DNA of 64,000 bases from Polyodon spathula (taxonomy: Eukaryota; Chordata; Actinopteri; Acipenseriformes; Polyodontidae). A model generated the notes under the pieces. The model was given only the letters and a program-made list of their open reading frames with translations, searched no databases and was not told the origin of the DNA. The DNA is taken from assembly GCF_017654505.1 (NCBI RefSeq), contig NW_024471561.1:31016-95015 (forward strand), written 5' to 3'. This document shows, piece by piece, positions 1 to 12,367 of this stretch (positions are counted from its first letter, which is position 1; each line of letters starts with the position of its first letter). The translations under genes were made by a program, and so were the position numbers.

Positions 1-3000
1 TGCGCCGGAGTTAGCTGACGACTCGTCAATGTGAGGCCGTTGTTGTTCAGGGAACATACTCACGGATTAAATTGCCGGGGTCCGCCAGCAATGTACATTA
101 CCGAAAAACGTTTCGGCGGAACTCCTGGTGCATTCTCATACACGAATGCCCTGGGCTGTGCTCTTGTGCAGTAAATTACGTCAGACACCAGATGAATAAT
201 CAAGACAACGCTACGTTATTGAGTGTCCAAACAGTCTACACCGCGACCTTTAGCGTAAGAACGCAGCTGCGGGGGGAGAAGGTACGGACTGCGCAGCGGG
301 CTTATAGACGCACAGTAGTGTCAGTACAATCGCGTACAAATGAGTAAGGGTGGGTAACAGTGCAGGCGTTTTACGACATTGTTTAACGGCGCGTACTTCA
401 ACAATTAGGTCCGGAATTTTGAAGTATGTGTGTTCTGGCATGTTGTGACGCTCACCACAAAACGGTCAGTGCAAACTAATGTTTTCCCGGCAGTAACGGA
501 ACGAGTGTAAGGTGATAGGTACGTTAGATCGGCTCTACACCCAGAATAAGGCGACCTTTGTCGAAATACCGACATGTTGCAGCACGCTAGCAACTAGTAT
601 CATGGCCTGAGGTAACGTGGAGTTAAAGCCAGGGGCTTGCTAAGACAGATTCACCTACGACTAGATAAGGTTCGTCCTATACAATGTAACCAACCAGAGC
701 CTTGGCGGGGCCGGGGAGGAATCACCTCCAATAACTTGATATGGTTTGCAACTTGAGACAGATGAATATCAGTCGCTAAGAACTATCTTGCGTCCCCACG
801 TTCTAACTTTGAGATATTAGTATATCAACGGGTAGAAGATCACACCGAATAAACGACCTATACGCAGAGTTATTTACCCTATTCATACAAGGCACACAAC
901 AAGAAAGTCGCGACTATGCACAATTACAAGTCAAACATTCCCAGCAGATCTTCTTTCTGTCCAGGATGTACGCGAATGTACATTCACGGAAACTAGTATG
1001 TCAGCATGCAAGGGTGAAAGTGAAACCTGACTTTTTTTACCTGGTAACGCTACTTCCTGTTGAAAAAAATGCCGTAATAGTGGTCGTACGTCAACGACGG
1101 CATCCCGTATACGGACCACCAAAATTTGTTGTATTTCTTATAAACTAGGTGGAGTTGTACCAAGTGACACGGCGACTCCATAATTACGTCTTGCTGCCTC
1201 CCCACTAAAATAGCGTTGTCGCTAGCCTAAAAATTCAGTAACCAACATAAAAGGACGTAAACAACTACTGGGCAGAACCACCCAGGGGTACATAACCGTT
1301 ATTAGCTATACCCTCACGAATACAACAACCTCAACTTATGCACGCGTGATACTTCTCTCGTTCTACATTTTTGGATCACCGTAAACACAGCTTGAGTTTT
1401 CCTAGGGGTCAGTGCGTAAAAATCTAAGCACGACAAGGTTCCTTTTGTGCCGCCACCAAAACCCAAAATTGCTCTACGTGTGGACTAAGACCCAATTGAG
1501 GACGGAACACATGTCAGTTGAAACACGTCCCAATGCCTATTTGTCGACTAAAATAGTACGACAGCGAGTGACTTTAGCGTAACGGTGTTAAAATCATTAC
1601 CATTATACAGATATTCACGATTTTTTTTTTTTTAAATTTAAAGGGGAGTACATATTCTCTTATGCGAATGAACAACGGGACCCTTAACTAATATAGTTTA
1701 GAATGGTTTCCGAATGGGAGGCCAGATTACAAGTACTCGGACTTACTCAATAAGGTGAAGCAACGCTAGGAACACGTGGAGCCCTCTCATTACAATAATT
1801 AAGGATCTGTATACCACAATTGTATAACCATATGACCCACTCAGTGAACGGACAGTACAGTAATCTGATTAGCACGCATTCGGTAACTGGTTTTCGGGCA
1901 AGGGATCGGAACGTGACCCAAACGGGATTTGGTGGATGCTCAGGATATCTTTCAGACATGTGGGGAATTGTTAAAAGTGGAAAACACGGAACCATCGTGC
2001 GCGGGAAAGTGTGTGTGACGCAAGCAGGGAACAACGGCGAGATCGACCCTGAAAAAATTAATAACTAGTGGGTGGAGATGGGGGGGTAATGGGGGGTCAC
2101 CGGTGCGGGTAGGTCTTAAGAGCGGGAACAGCGAGAGGGAAGGGTAGTGCATGCGGTCCGGACCTTAGGGCCTAAACCTACTAAGTCACTACACAGGTGG
2201 GTCAAACTTATCTTAGGATGTAAAGTGTAACGACCGGAATAGGAAAAGTCGTCTGCTTAACGACGGCTTAAGGACAGCCAGGGACCATCCCCCAATAACC
2301 CCACGGACAGTTCTTCGGTGTCCTCCCAGTGGGTCCTCGGTGGTACCGCACCCCTCTAGCTCTGAGCGCCCTCGTTGCAGACAACTGGCCAAGATGGCGA
2401 GCCCACGAGCTCCCATATTTTCTCGATAGAGTTCTTCGGGAACTGAGTGAAGGGAACCTCGGGCCATTCTACTAAATTCGCACCGTCCAAACATACCGTG
2501 TGGGTGCGGGGCGCGATCTAGGCCGCCAGGAGTCGATTCCGGCCCTCGCCAGCCGAGAACGAGGGGATCGTTCGGGGTCGGGGGCCTGGTCCTCGGTGGC
2601 TATTACACCGCTGACCACGGACCAACCGGCACCTATATTACCCTCCCTAGCCGAGCTGGATTACCTACCAGGGGACGGGGAAAACCGCTAACAACTTGTG
2701 TAGTTAGATAGGGTCCGTTTTGTTTTTAGGGGTAAAATTGAGGGGCCCAGACATCCCAAACCTCTGTCTACATCGTAATGAGTTCTTTCGGGCTGAAAAA
2801 CTTATGGCACACTCATGGCGTTATTTTGATTTTTTTTTTTGTCCCTTAGCATCGGTCACGTTTTTCAAAACACCAGCCTGCTTATTGATTTTCCTTGAAA
2901 ACCGGCGCGGGTGATGTTACCGTCACACACACACAATGTGGGTTCCTTGCGTAGGGATGAGCCTGCACGGTACCAACTGCACGAATCGTCTTCCCAAGGG

Positions 3001-3530
3001 AGTGCCCTCAAAGAGTTAAACCATCCCTGACACCCATGACGTCCATATCTTCTTTTTCTTAACCTCGTTCATTTCTCTTCGACTCCCTTTTGGACTACTG
3101 ACGTGCTACCGTATATGGTAATTCACTTTTACCCTAGGAGACGTGGAAGTTCACCTTTCAGCATGACATGACCCAAAGCCTATACATCGGTTATCGATGC
3201 GAACCCAAGGATCTCGCACCCCTCTCTCCTCATGTTTTTCACATTTTACGGGAACTGGCCATATACCAAACCCAGCCCTTCTCAGCAAGTGCTCGGACAG
3301 AGGAGCTTAGGTTAGTTTAAATTCAACAACCTCGCACTACACCAGTGCATCTTATTCACCCTTTTTTGTAGTACAATTATGTCCGAACTTTTACAACTCC
3401 GATGACTGATGGCGTTTACCACTTTTTTCAGTACCAACCCACATCTGATGATATCCGCTCTCGACAAGCGTGATCCCGGACACATAGCAGGGTGAAAACA
3501 CTATTCAGCAAAAGATTGGTCTAATAAACC
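1..3530. other. Compositionally anomalous stretch without recognisable genes
   Basis: No exon, gene family or intact repeat is recognisable here. In roughly 25 sixty-base rows that I tallied by hand, CpG (about 84) is as frequent as GpC (about 71). The DNA to the right shows the usual vertebrate CpG shortage. TA is slightly commoner than AT, and AC/GT slightly commoner than CA/TG, which is the opposite of normal DNA, but the excess is only about two standard deviations. Homopolymer runs (T at about 1,621-1,632, G at about 2,081-2,096) and a CA run near 2,924 are present. The shift to ordinary AT-rich DNA falls near 3,500-3,545. It could be a low-quality contig end, foreign DNA, or scrambled sequence. 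Open frames here are all under 100 codons and look like chance. Confidence 0.5.
3144..3179 (+). repeat. Short Tc1 transposase fragment
   Basis: Apart from one missing A, these 36 bases equal the reverse complement of 18,526-18,562. That segment lies in the Tc1 transposase and covers the second catalytic Asp motif (QHDNDPKH). Such a match cannot be chance. The flanking bases on either side do not align convincingly to the rest of the element, so only this scrap is supported. Confidence 0.7.
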
Positions 3531-5118
3531 CAATTTTTACCTATCTCATTTGTTTTATTTTGTTGTGTCATGCTTAAATCTTCTAAAATATTGTTTTAAG
3601 TTTGAAAAGCTAAGCTTTTTTATTTGTAAGTTATTTCTCTTTACAGTAATCATCATCCTGACATTTCTTAAACAAAATACATTTTGAAGAATGATTAATG
3701 TTTTGAAATATTTTGTGGCAGTCTTTATTTTTCTACTCGTTTATCAGTAACCTAATATTTACACTAAATAAAAAACAAAGTAATTACTACACCAACAGCT
3801 TAGTCAATGAAACGGAATGAAAAACAAACATTTCTTAAATTTCAGATTTGATTTGACATTTTTCCTGTTTTTGGTAAAATGAATATACTACTTCAGGGTT
3901 TAATAAAGCTGATTTATAAACAGACTACTAGGGTGCATCACAACACACAAAGTGCCTGTATGCACTCTGTGCAGTCTAAGTAAATATATAAAGTAATTTC
4001 CTATTCTATAGAAAGGTGGTGATTAATAAATATACTATAAATTCTGGGGATGTATGGTCTTAAACGATACTTGAATGAGGAAAGATTTAGAAGAACTAAA
4101 TACCTCAACTCTGGTGATGGTTACATTTCAGTACCGAGGGTGATAGATTGTGGCCCATTACTGTGATGTCACATTTCATTTACCCTCTTGAGGTCAGGAT
4201 TCAGATTAAGTACAGGTAAACACCTGATTAAAATCATGGACTAAACAATGCTGCACCTAAGCAAAACTGCAAAGCAAAGGTGCAGTAGCTTAATTTATCA
4301 GTCAGAATCCATTGGTGCGTAGGTCTGTCCAGGTGTCATATGCCTTGGATTGGTTGTCAGAAACATGTAGGTTTTATCATGTTTATTCTTAAACTCAGAA
4401 ATGCTAACAGGATACAAAATGATATAATAGTAAATCCAGCAAACCTTGCACTATTAAATAATTCCTTATTCTGAGCCATAACGGTTTACAAATGTATGTA
4501 TCTTTTAATATATTGCCCAAGAAAAAATATGCAAACTCGTACTCTAGTTTTCTGGTTTATTAGTTGTAGGAACATTTTATTGTATAAAAAGTTCAGTATA
4601 ACTACATTTGATAAATACATGGTTAATAGCCCAAGTATTTACTAGTAAATGCATTTTCTAAAATCCAAGCTGAATGTTTGTGAAAATGTTTAGAAAATAC
4701 TTTCTAACCGCCTATAGGTTTGTCCTACTCTCAAATGTCGTTTTATGGAACCGAATTACGACAGAGAACACAAAGATGTATTAAAGACGTTATAATATCA
4801 TAGATGATATATGGATATATAATATATAGATAGATATAGATCTATCTATATAGATATATAGATCTATCTATCTATCTATCTATATAATCTGTGTAAAGTA
4901 TTCACCATATGTTGCCAATGTGACCGGAATCTATACAGATTAAGAACTAGTGTATGGGATAATACAGTACCTGCTTTTATAAACACTATTCTGGGTATTC
5001 AGACTAATTCAAGCTGCTGTCCCAGTTGATGATGTACTTGGAATATTTCATAGAGGGGTATGTAGAAACACATAAAAGTAACTCCAAATGGATATACAAG
5101 TATAATTTAATGGATCTC
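3531..5118. other. AT-rich intergenic DNA with GATA/TATC palindromic microsatellite
   Basis: No gene seen. The stretch is AT-rich with few CpGs. At about 4,796-4,890 a run of TATC/GATA tetranucleotides in both orientations forms a self-complementary microsatellite. Confidence 0.6.
3990..4795. other. No feature seen
   Basis: Ordinary AT-rich sequence; nothing recognisable on either strand. Confidence 0.5.
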
Positions 5119-5640
5119 TGTGGCAGAGTGGTTGCAGTGCACAGGTGTAGTGACGTCACAGACCAGGAAGAAGCAACACAAAACAAAGAAGGGCGGGGCA
5201 AAACAGAAGCGCAATAGCACTCTGCGTGTTTATAAAAAATAAAATATAAAATATTAAAACAAAAGATTTAGACAAAAGACACAAAACAAAAGGCCACGTT
5301 GGCCAAACAATAAAACACTAACAAGTATCGTGCTGGTTTATTTACTAGCAGTTGTTATTTCTAATTATTTAGAGAGACCAAGATCGTATCTGTGATGAAA
5401 AATTATTCGGACCTCACGCGTCTTTTTATATTCTGTGGATGGAGCCTTAATTACCTAATTTAATACAATTGTGTGCTTTTGTCTTCACTGCTCCCGAGTC
5501 AGTGCGGGGGTGGTAGCTGTGGCGACTCGAATTTATGGTTAACCCGTAAAGTTAACCCCTCCTTTTCGCCCCTGTTATTAATTGGCGACTACTAAAAAAA
5601 AAAAAAAAAGTTACTAAAAAATCGGTTACTAAAATGGAGG
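5119..5640 (-). mobile_element. LTR-like fragment related to the 11.4-13.7 kb element
   Basis: The left end begins TGTGGCAGAG. It is followed by a block with GTGACGTCACAGACCAGGA, then A-rich sequence with repeated aaataaaa-type motifs. The same order is found at the left edge of the LTR element at 11,367. I cannot identify the right terminus (TGCTACA in the family), so this is probably a diverged or partial copy. The right limit is arbitrary. Confidence 0.35.
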
Positions 5641-5872
5641 ATCATACCAAATGGGTGGTATAGAACTCGAAGAGGCCCATCAAGAGAAAGACCTTGTAGT
5701 AATAGACTTATCAGTGTGATCAAGCAGACAGTGTGGGGAAGCAATAAAAAAGGTAAAGAGAATGCTTGGTTAAAAGTGTAGGCAATACAAATCCAAGGAG
5801 GTTATGATGAGGTTATATAATGCACTGGTGAGACCACACTTAGAGTACTGTGTCCAATTCTAGTGACCACAG
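5640..5872 (+). mobile_element. Non-LTR retrotransposon (CR1/L2-like) 3' fragment
   Basis: Reading on +, the end of the segment translates to a peptide of the form [16 protein letters not shown] followed by stops. This is the signature of the C-terminal part of the CR1/L2-type LINE protein. The copy is broken by stop codons and is cut off by the N gap at 5,873. Confidence 0.6.
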
Positions 5873-6372
5873 NNNNNNNNNNNNNNNNNNNNNNNNNNNN
5901 NNNNNNNNNNNNNNNNNNNNNNNNNNNNNNNNNNNNNNNNNNNNNNNNNNNNNNNNNNNNNNNNNNNNNNNNNNNNNNNNNNNNNNNNNNNNNNNNNNNN
6001 NNNNNNNNNNNNNNNNNNNNNNNNNNNNNNNNNNNNNNNNNNNNNNNNNNNNNNNNNNNNNNNNNNNNNNNNNNNNNNNNNNNNNNNNNNNNNNNNNNNN
6101 NNNNNNNNNNNNNNNNNNNNNNNNNNNNNNNNNNNNNNNNNNNNNNNNNNNNNNNNNNNNNNNNNNNNNNNNNNNNNNNNNNNNNNNNNNNNNNNNNNNN
6201 NNNNNNNNNNNNNNNNNNNNNNNNNNNNNNNNNNNNNNNNNNNNNNNNNNNNNNNNNNNNNNNNNNNNNNNNNNNNNNNNNNNNNNNNNNNNNNNNNNNN
6301 NNNNNNNNNNNNNNNNNNNNNNNNNNNNNNNNNNNNNNNNNNNNNNNNNNNNNNNNNNNNNNNNNNNNNNNN
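5873..6372. other. Assembly gap (500 N)
   Basis: Exactly 500 unknown bases, which is typical of a fixed-size scaffold placeholder. The gap lies directly against the 56-bp satellite that starts at 6,373, so the satellite probably extends into it. Confidence 0.98.
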
Positions 6373-8340
6373 TTCATCCTGCTGTGATCAGCATTCTACA
6401 GTTCCTGGTTTAGACAGCGCTGCAATCCTTCATCCTGCTGTGATCAGCATTCTACAGTTCCTGGTTTAGACAGCGCTGCAATCCTTCATCCTGCTGTGAT
6501 CAGCATTCTACAGTTCCTGGTTTAGACAGCGCTGCAATCCTTCATCCTGCTGTGATCAGCATTCTACAGTTCCTGGTTTAGACAGCGCTGCAATCCTTCA
6601 TCCTGCTGTGATCAGCATTCTACAGTTCCTGGTTTAGACAGCGCTGCAATCCTTCATCCTGCTGTGATCAGCATTCTACAGTTCCTGGTTTAGACAGCGC
6701 TGCAATCCTTCATCCTGCTGTGATCAGCATTCTACAGTTCCTGGTTTAGACAGCGCTGCAATCCTTCATCCTGCTGTGATCAGCATTCTACAGTTCCTGG
6801 TTTAGACAGCGCTGCAATCCTTCATCCTGCTGTGATCAGCATTCTACAGTTCCTGGTTTAGACAGCGCTGCAATCCTTCATCCTGCTGTGATCAGCATTC
6901 TACAGTTCCTGGTTTAGACAGCGCTGCAATCCTTCATCCTGCTGTGATCAGCATTCTACAGTTCCTGGTTTAGACAGCGCTGCAATCCTTCATCCTGCTG
7001 TGATCAGCATTCTACAGTTCCTGGTTTAGACAGCGCTGCAATCCTTCATCCTGCTGTGATCAGCATTCTACAGTTCCTGGTTTAGACAGCGCTGCAATCC
7101 TTCATCCTGCTGTGATCAGCATTCTACAGTTCCTGGTTTAGACAGCGCTGCAATCCTTCATCCTGCTGTGATCAGCATTCTACAGTTCCTGGTTTAGACA
7201 GCGCTGCAATCCTTCATCCTGCTGTGATCAGCATTCTACAGTTCCTGGTTTAGACAGCGCTGCAATCCTTCATCCTGCTGTGATCAGCATTCTACAGTTC
7301 CTGGTTTAGACAGCGCTGCAATCCTTCATCCTGCTGTGATCAGCATTCTACAGTTCCTGGTTTAGACAGCGCTGCAATCCTTCATCCTGCTGTGATCAGC
7401 ATTCTACAGTTCCTGGTTTAGACAGCGCTGCAATCCTTCATCCTGCTGTGATCAGCATTCTACAGTTCCTGGTTTAGACAGCGCTGCAATCCTTCATCCT
7501 GCTGTGATCAGCATTCTACAGTTCCTGGTTTAGACAGCGCTGCAATCCTTCATCCTGCTGTGATCAGCATTCTACAGTTCCTGGTTTAGACAGCGCTGCA
7601 ATCCTTCATCCTGCTGTGATCAGCATTCTACAGTTCCTGGTTTAGACAGCGCTGCAATCCTTCATCCTGCTGTGATCAGCATTCTACAGTTCCTGGTTTA
7701 GACAGCGCTGCAATCCTTCATCCTGCTGTGATCAGCATTCTACAGTTCCTGGTTTAGACAGCGCTGCAATCCTTCATCCTGCTGTGATCAGCATTCTACT
7801 GTTCCTGGTTTAGACAGCGCTGCAATCCTTCATCCTGCTGTGATCAGCATTCTACAGTTCCTGGTTTAGACAGCGCTGCAATCCTTCATCCTGCTGTGAT
7901 CAGCATTCTACAGTTCCTGGTTTAGACAGCGCTGCAATCCTTCATCCTGCTGTGATCAGCATTCTACAGTTCCTGGTTTAGACAGCGCTGCAATCCTTCA
8001 TCCTGCTGTGATCAGCATTCTACAGTTCCTGGTTTAGACAGCGCTGCAATCCTTCATCCTGCTGTGATCAGCATTCTACAGTTCCTGGTTTACTGACAGC
8101 GCTGCAATCCTTCATCCTGCTGTGATCAGCATTCTACAGTTCCTGGTTTAGACAGCGCTGCAATCCTTCATCCTGCTGTGATCAGCATTCTACAGTTCCT
8201 GGTTTCAGACAGCGCTGCACATCCTTCATCCTGCTGTGATCAGCATTCTACAGTTCCTCAGGTTTAGACAGCGCTGCAATCCTTCATCCTGCTGTGATCA
8301 GCATTCTACTGTTCCTGGTTTAGACAGCGCTGCAATCCTA
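6373..8340. repeat. 56-bp minisatellite array
   Basis: About 35 tandem copies of a 56-bp unit beginning TTCATCCTGCTGTGATCAGC and ending in CAGCGCTGCAATCC. Copies are nearly identical up to about 8,080, with only isolated changes such as a CTACTG variant near 7,797. After that, small insertions accumulate towards the boundary with the next array. Confidence 0.97.
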
Positions 8341-11195
8341 CTGTACCAGCAGGATCACATTCTACACATTCATGGTTTAGACAGTCAGCTGCAATCCTTC
8401 ATCCTGCTGTGATCAGGCATTCTACAGTTCCTGGTTTAACAGCACATTCATACTGTACCAGTCAGGATCACAATAACAATCACATTCATACTGTACCAGT
8501 CAGGATCACAATTCTACACATTCATACTGTACCAGTCAGGATGCAACAACATCACATTCATACTGTACCAGTCAGGATCACAATAACATCACATTCATAC
8601 TGTACCAGTCAGGATCACAACAACAACATTCATACTGTACCAGTCAGGATCACAACAACTACACATTCATACTGTACCAGTCAGGATCACTAACAACACA
8701 TTCATACTGTACCAGTCAGGATCACAATAACATCACATTCATACTGTACCAGTCAGGATCACAATAACATCACATTCATACTGTACCAGTCAGGATCACA
8801 ATAACATCACATTCATACTGTACCAGTCAGGATCACAACAACACATTCATACTGTACCAGTCAGGATCACAACAACATCACATTCATACTGTACCAGTCA
8901 GGATCACAACAATCACATTCATACTGTACCAGTCAGGATCACAACAATGCCACATTCATACTGTACCAGTCAGGATCACAATAACATCACATTCATACTG
9001 TACCAGTCAGGATCACATTAACAACACATTCATACTGTACCAGTCAGGATCACAATAACATCACATTCATACTGTACCAGTCAGGATCACAATAACATCA
9101 CATTCATACTGTACCAGTCAGGATCACAATAACATCACATTCATACTGTACCAGTCAGGATCACAATAACATCACATTCATACTGTACCAGTCAGGATCA
9201 CAACAACACATTCATACTGTACCAGTCAGGATCACAATAACATCACATTCATACTGTACCAGTCAGGATCACAATAACATCACATTCATACTGTACCAGT
9301 CAGGATCATTCATACTGTACCAGTCAGACATCACAACATCACATTCATACTGTACCAGTCAGGATCACAACAACATCACATTCATACTGTACCAGTCAGG
9401 ATCACAATAACATCACATTCATACTGTACCAGTCAGGATCACAATAACATCACATTCATACTGTACCAGTCAGGATCACAACATCACATTCATACTGTAC
9501 CAGTCAGGATCACAACATCACATTCATACTGTACCAGTCAGGATCACAATCAGGATCATTCATACTGTACCATCACACAACACACATTCATCTGTACCAG
9601 TCAGGATCACAATAACATCACATTCATACTGTACCAGTCAGGATCACAATAACATCACATTCATACTGTACCAGTCAGGATCACAATACAATCACATTCA
9701 TACTGTACCAGTCAGGATCACAACAACACATTCATACTGTACCAGTCAGGATCACAATAACATCACATTCATACTGTACCAGTCAGGATCACAATAACAT
9801 CACATTCATACTGTACCAGTCAGGATCACAATAACATCACATTCATACTGTACCAGTCAGGATCACAATAACATCACATTCATACTGTACCTCAGGATCA
9901 CAACAATCAACTGTACCAGTCAGGATACCACTGTCAGTCAGGATCACAATAACATCACATTCATACTGTACCAGTCAGGATCACAATAACATCACATTCA
10001 TACTGTACCAGTCAGGATCACAACAACACATTCATACTGTACCAGTCAGGATCACAATAACATCACATTCATACTGTACCAGTCAGGATCACAACAACAC
10101 ATTCATACTGTACCAGTCAGGATCACAATAACATCACATTCATACTGTACCAGTCAGGATCACAATAACATCACATTCATACTGTACCAGTCAGGATCAC
10201 AACAACATCACATTCATACTGTACCAGTCAGGATCACAATAACATCACATTCATACTGTACCAGTCAGGATCACAATAACATCACATTCATACTGTACCA
10301 GTCAGGATCACAATAACATCACATTCATACTGTACCAGTCAGGATCACAACAACACATTCATACTGTACCAGTCAGGATCACAACAACACATTCATACTG
10401 TACCAGTCAGGATCACAATAACATCACATTCATACTGTACCAGTCAGGATCACAATAACATCACATTCATACTGTACCAGTCAGGATCACAATAACATCA
10501 CATTCATACTGTACCAGTCAGGATCACAATAACATCACATTCATACTGTACCAGTCAGGATCACAATAACATCACATTCATACTGTACCAGTCAGGATCA
10601 CAATAACATCACATTCATACTGTACCAGTCAGGATCACAACATCACATTCATACTGTACCAGTCAGGATCACAATAACATCACATTCATACTGTACCAGT
10701 CAGGATCACAACAACACATTCATACTGTACCAGTCAGGATCACAATAACATCACATTCATACTGTACCAGTCAGGATCACAACAACACATTCATACTGTA
10801 CCAGTCAGGATCACAACAACATCACATTCATACTGTACCAGTCAGGATCACAATAACATCACATTCATACTGTACCAGTCAGGATCACAATAACATCACA
10901 TTCATACTGTACCAGTCAGGATCACAACATCACATTCATACTGTACCAGTCAGGATCACAATAACATCACATTCATACTGTACCAGTCAGGATCACAATA
11001 ACATCACATTCATACTGTACCAGTCAGGATCACAATAACATCACATTCATACTGTACCAGTCAGGATCACAATAACATCACATTCATACTGTACCAGTCA
11101 GGATCACAATAACATCACATTCATACTGTACCAGTCAGGATCACAACAACATCACATTCATACTGTACCAGTCAGGATCACAATAACATCACATT
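8341..11195. repeat. About 37-bp minisatellite array
   Basis: Roughly 75 tandem copies of a unit containing ATTCATACTGTACCAGTCAG followed by GATCACAATAACATCAC. Length varies (about 31-37 bp) because the ATAACATC/CAACA linker varies. The first copies near 8,335-8,460 are mixed with pieces of the 56-bp unit. Irregular copies occur near 9,305, 9,550 and 9,890-9,940. Open frames crossing it are repeat artefacts. Confidence 0.95.
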
Positions 11196-11366
11196 CAAGA
11201 TAGGAAAGCCATTTTACAAAAGTGCTTTTTTAGTCTTGACTTGAAAACTGTAACAGTCCCAGCTTCCCTGACAAACGAAGGCAGAGCATCCCATAATTTA
11301 GCAGCTCTACAAGAAAAAGCCCTGCCTCCTCCCGTGTTGCTTTGCTGACCAGAGGAATAACCAGGC
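11196..11366 (-). repeat. L2-like LINE 3' region fragment
   Basis: The segment includes the phrases GCAGAGCATCCCATAATTTA and CAAGAAAAAGCCCTGCCTCCTC. They resemble the element at 15,290-15,860 (GAGTTCCACAATCTAGGGGC) and other fish L2-derived repeats. The LTR element at 11,367 appears to have inserted at its edge. Confidence 0.45.
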
Positions 11367-11879
11367 TGTGGCAGGAAATGGCGTTGTGGTGACAGACCAG
11401 AAGGAGGAACAACAGCAGACGGGTACGGTGCAGTGGCGCGTGCACTGTTTTATTTAAATACCAAAATAAATAAAATATTTAAACAAAAATAAACACTTGC
11501 TCGCAGAGTAAAATAAAAGGTTTGAAATAAAACAAATCTTGAACACAAAATACAAATAGACCTAAGGTCAGGCTGGGCAACTGCCTTCACTGATCCTACC
11601 ACCCTGCTACATGTCCCCCCTCCTTGTGCGAAGCACACATGGCCCCAACGGCCACCTCCCCCCTTAGTCTCAAAGTCCCGGAAGAGGGGGAGCAAGGTGT
11701 CGATGGTGGCGGCCACGGTGGGAGGTCTTTCCCCCCCACTCCTTCGTGGCTGGCAGCTCTCTCTTCCGGGGCTTCAGTCACCGTTCCTCCTGCCACGAAA
11801 GTGTGGCTGGGGGAGCTGGTCTCCTGACCTCCCCCCCTTCTTTGTAGCCGGCAGCCCCCTTTTCCGAGGCGCCGGGCCC

Positions 11880-12240
11880 GTTGCGTCCTACGGTCCTGCA
11901 TGACTAGTACTGGCTCCAGGCAGTGCAAGCCAGGCAGTGGCCCCAGGCAAAGCAGAGCAGGCAGCGGCCCCAGACGAAGCAAAGGAGAGACAGGCAACCC
12001 CAGGTGAAGCAGAGGAAAGACAGGCAACCCCAGGCGAAGCGGGACCCTCGGCAACCCTAGGGGATAAAAGAGAGAGAAGCAGCTCCAGGCGATGTGGAGG
12101 GACAGGCAGCCCCAGGCAATGCGGAGCAACAGGCAGCCCCAGGTGATGAGGAGCGACAGGCAGCCCCAGGTGATGCGGAGCGACAGGCAGCCCCAGGCAA
12201 TGCGGATGTAGCATCCTTCGGCAGTGCGAGGTTGGCATCC
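11880..12240 (-). repeat. 27-bp coding-type repeat inside the LTR element
   Basis: On + the pattern GGCAGCCCCAGGTGATGCGG recurs, with about 27 bp per unit in the best copies (12,100-12,210) and looser copies to the left. Because the unit is a multiple of three, several frames stay open on both strands and give Pro/Gly/Ala-rich repeat peptides. It lies between the zinc-knuckle frame and the polypurine tract. I see no evidence for a particular protein product. Confidence 0.7.
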
Positions 12241-12367
12241 TTGGGCGGTGCGAGGCAGGGCAGCAGCGGACCCTCGAGAGGCAACGGCGGGAGGAGAGCC
12301 AGGCTTAGCTGTGGTGTTGGCCCTCCTCTCAGCCACTGTGGCCGGGCGTTTTTCCCCTGTGCTCCCC

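Noticed and set aside
2344..2470. Reading the plain complement (not reversed) gives a Kozak-like ATG and about 45 open codons, hinting that the segment was written with reversed polarity
   Set aside because: An open frame of this length is expected by chance. The dinucleotide bias supporting it is only about two standard deviations, and a Tc1 fragment in normal polarity lies at 3,144-3,179.
5802..6413. Open frames across the first N gap
   Set aside because: They are mostly N and have no support.
6373..11195. CRISPR-like array
   Set aside because: Units are head-to-tail without unique spacers, in a vertebrate genome; plain satellites.
11596..12336. 246-codon open frame on - and its overlapping partners
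   Set aside because: Produced by the 27-bp repeat in the LTR element; three frames are open at once and no domain is seen.
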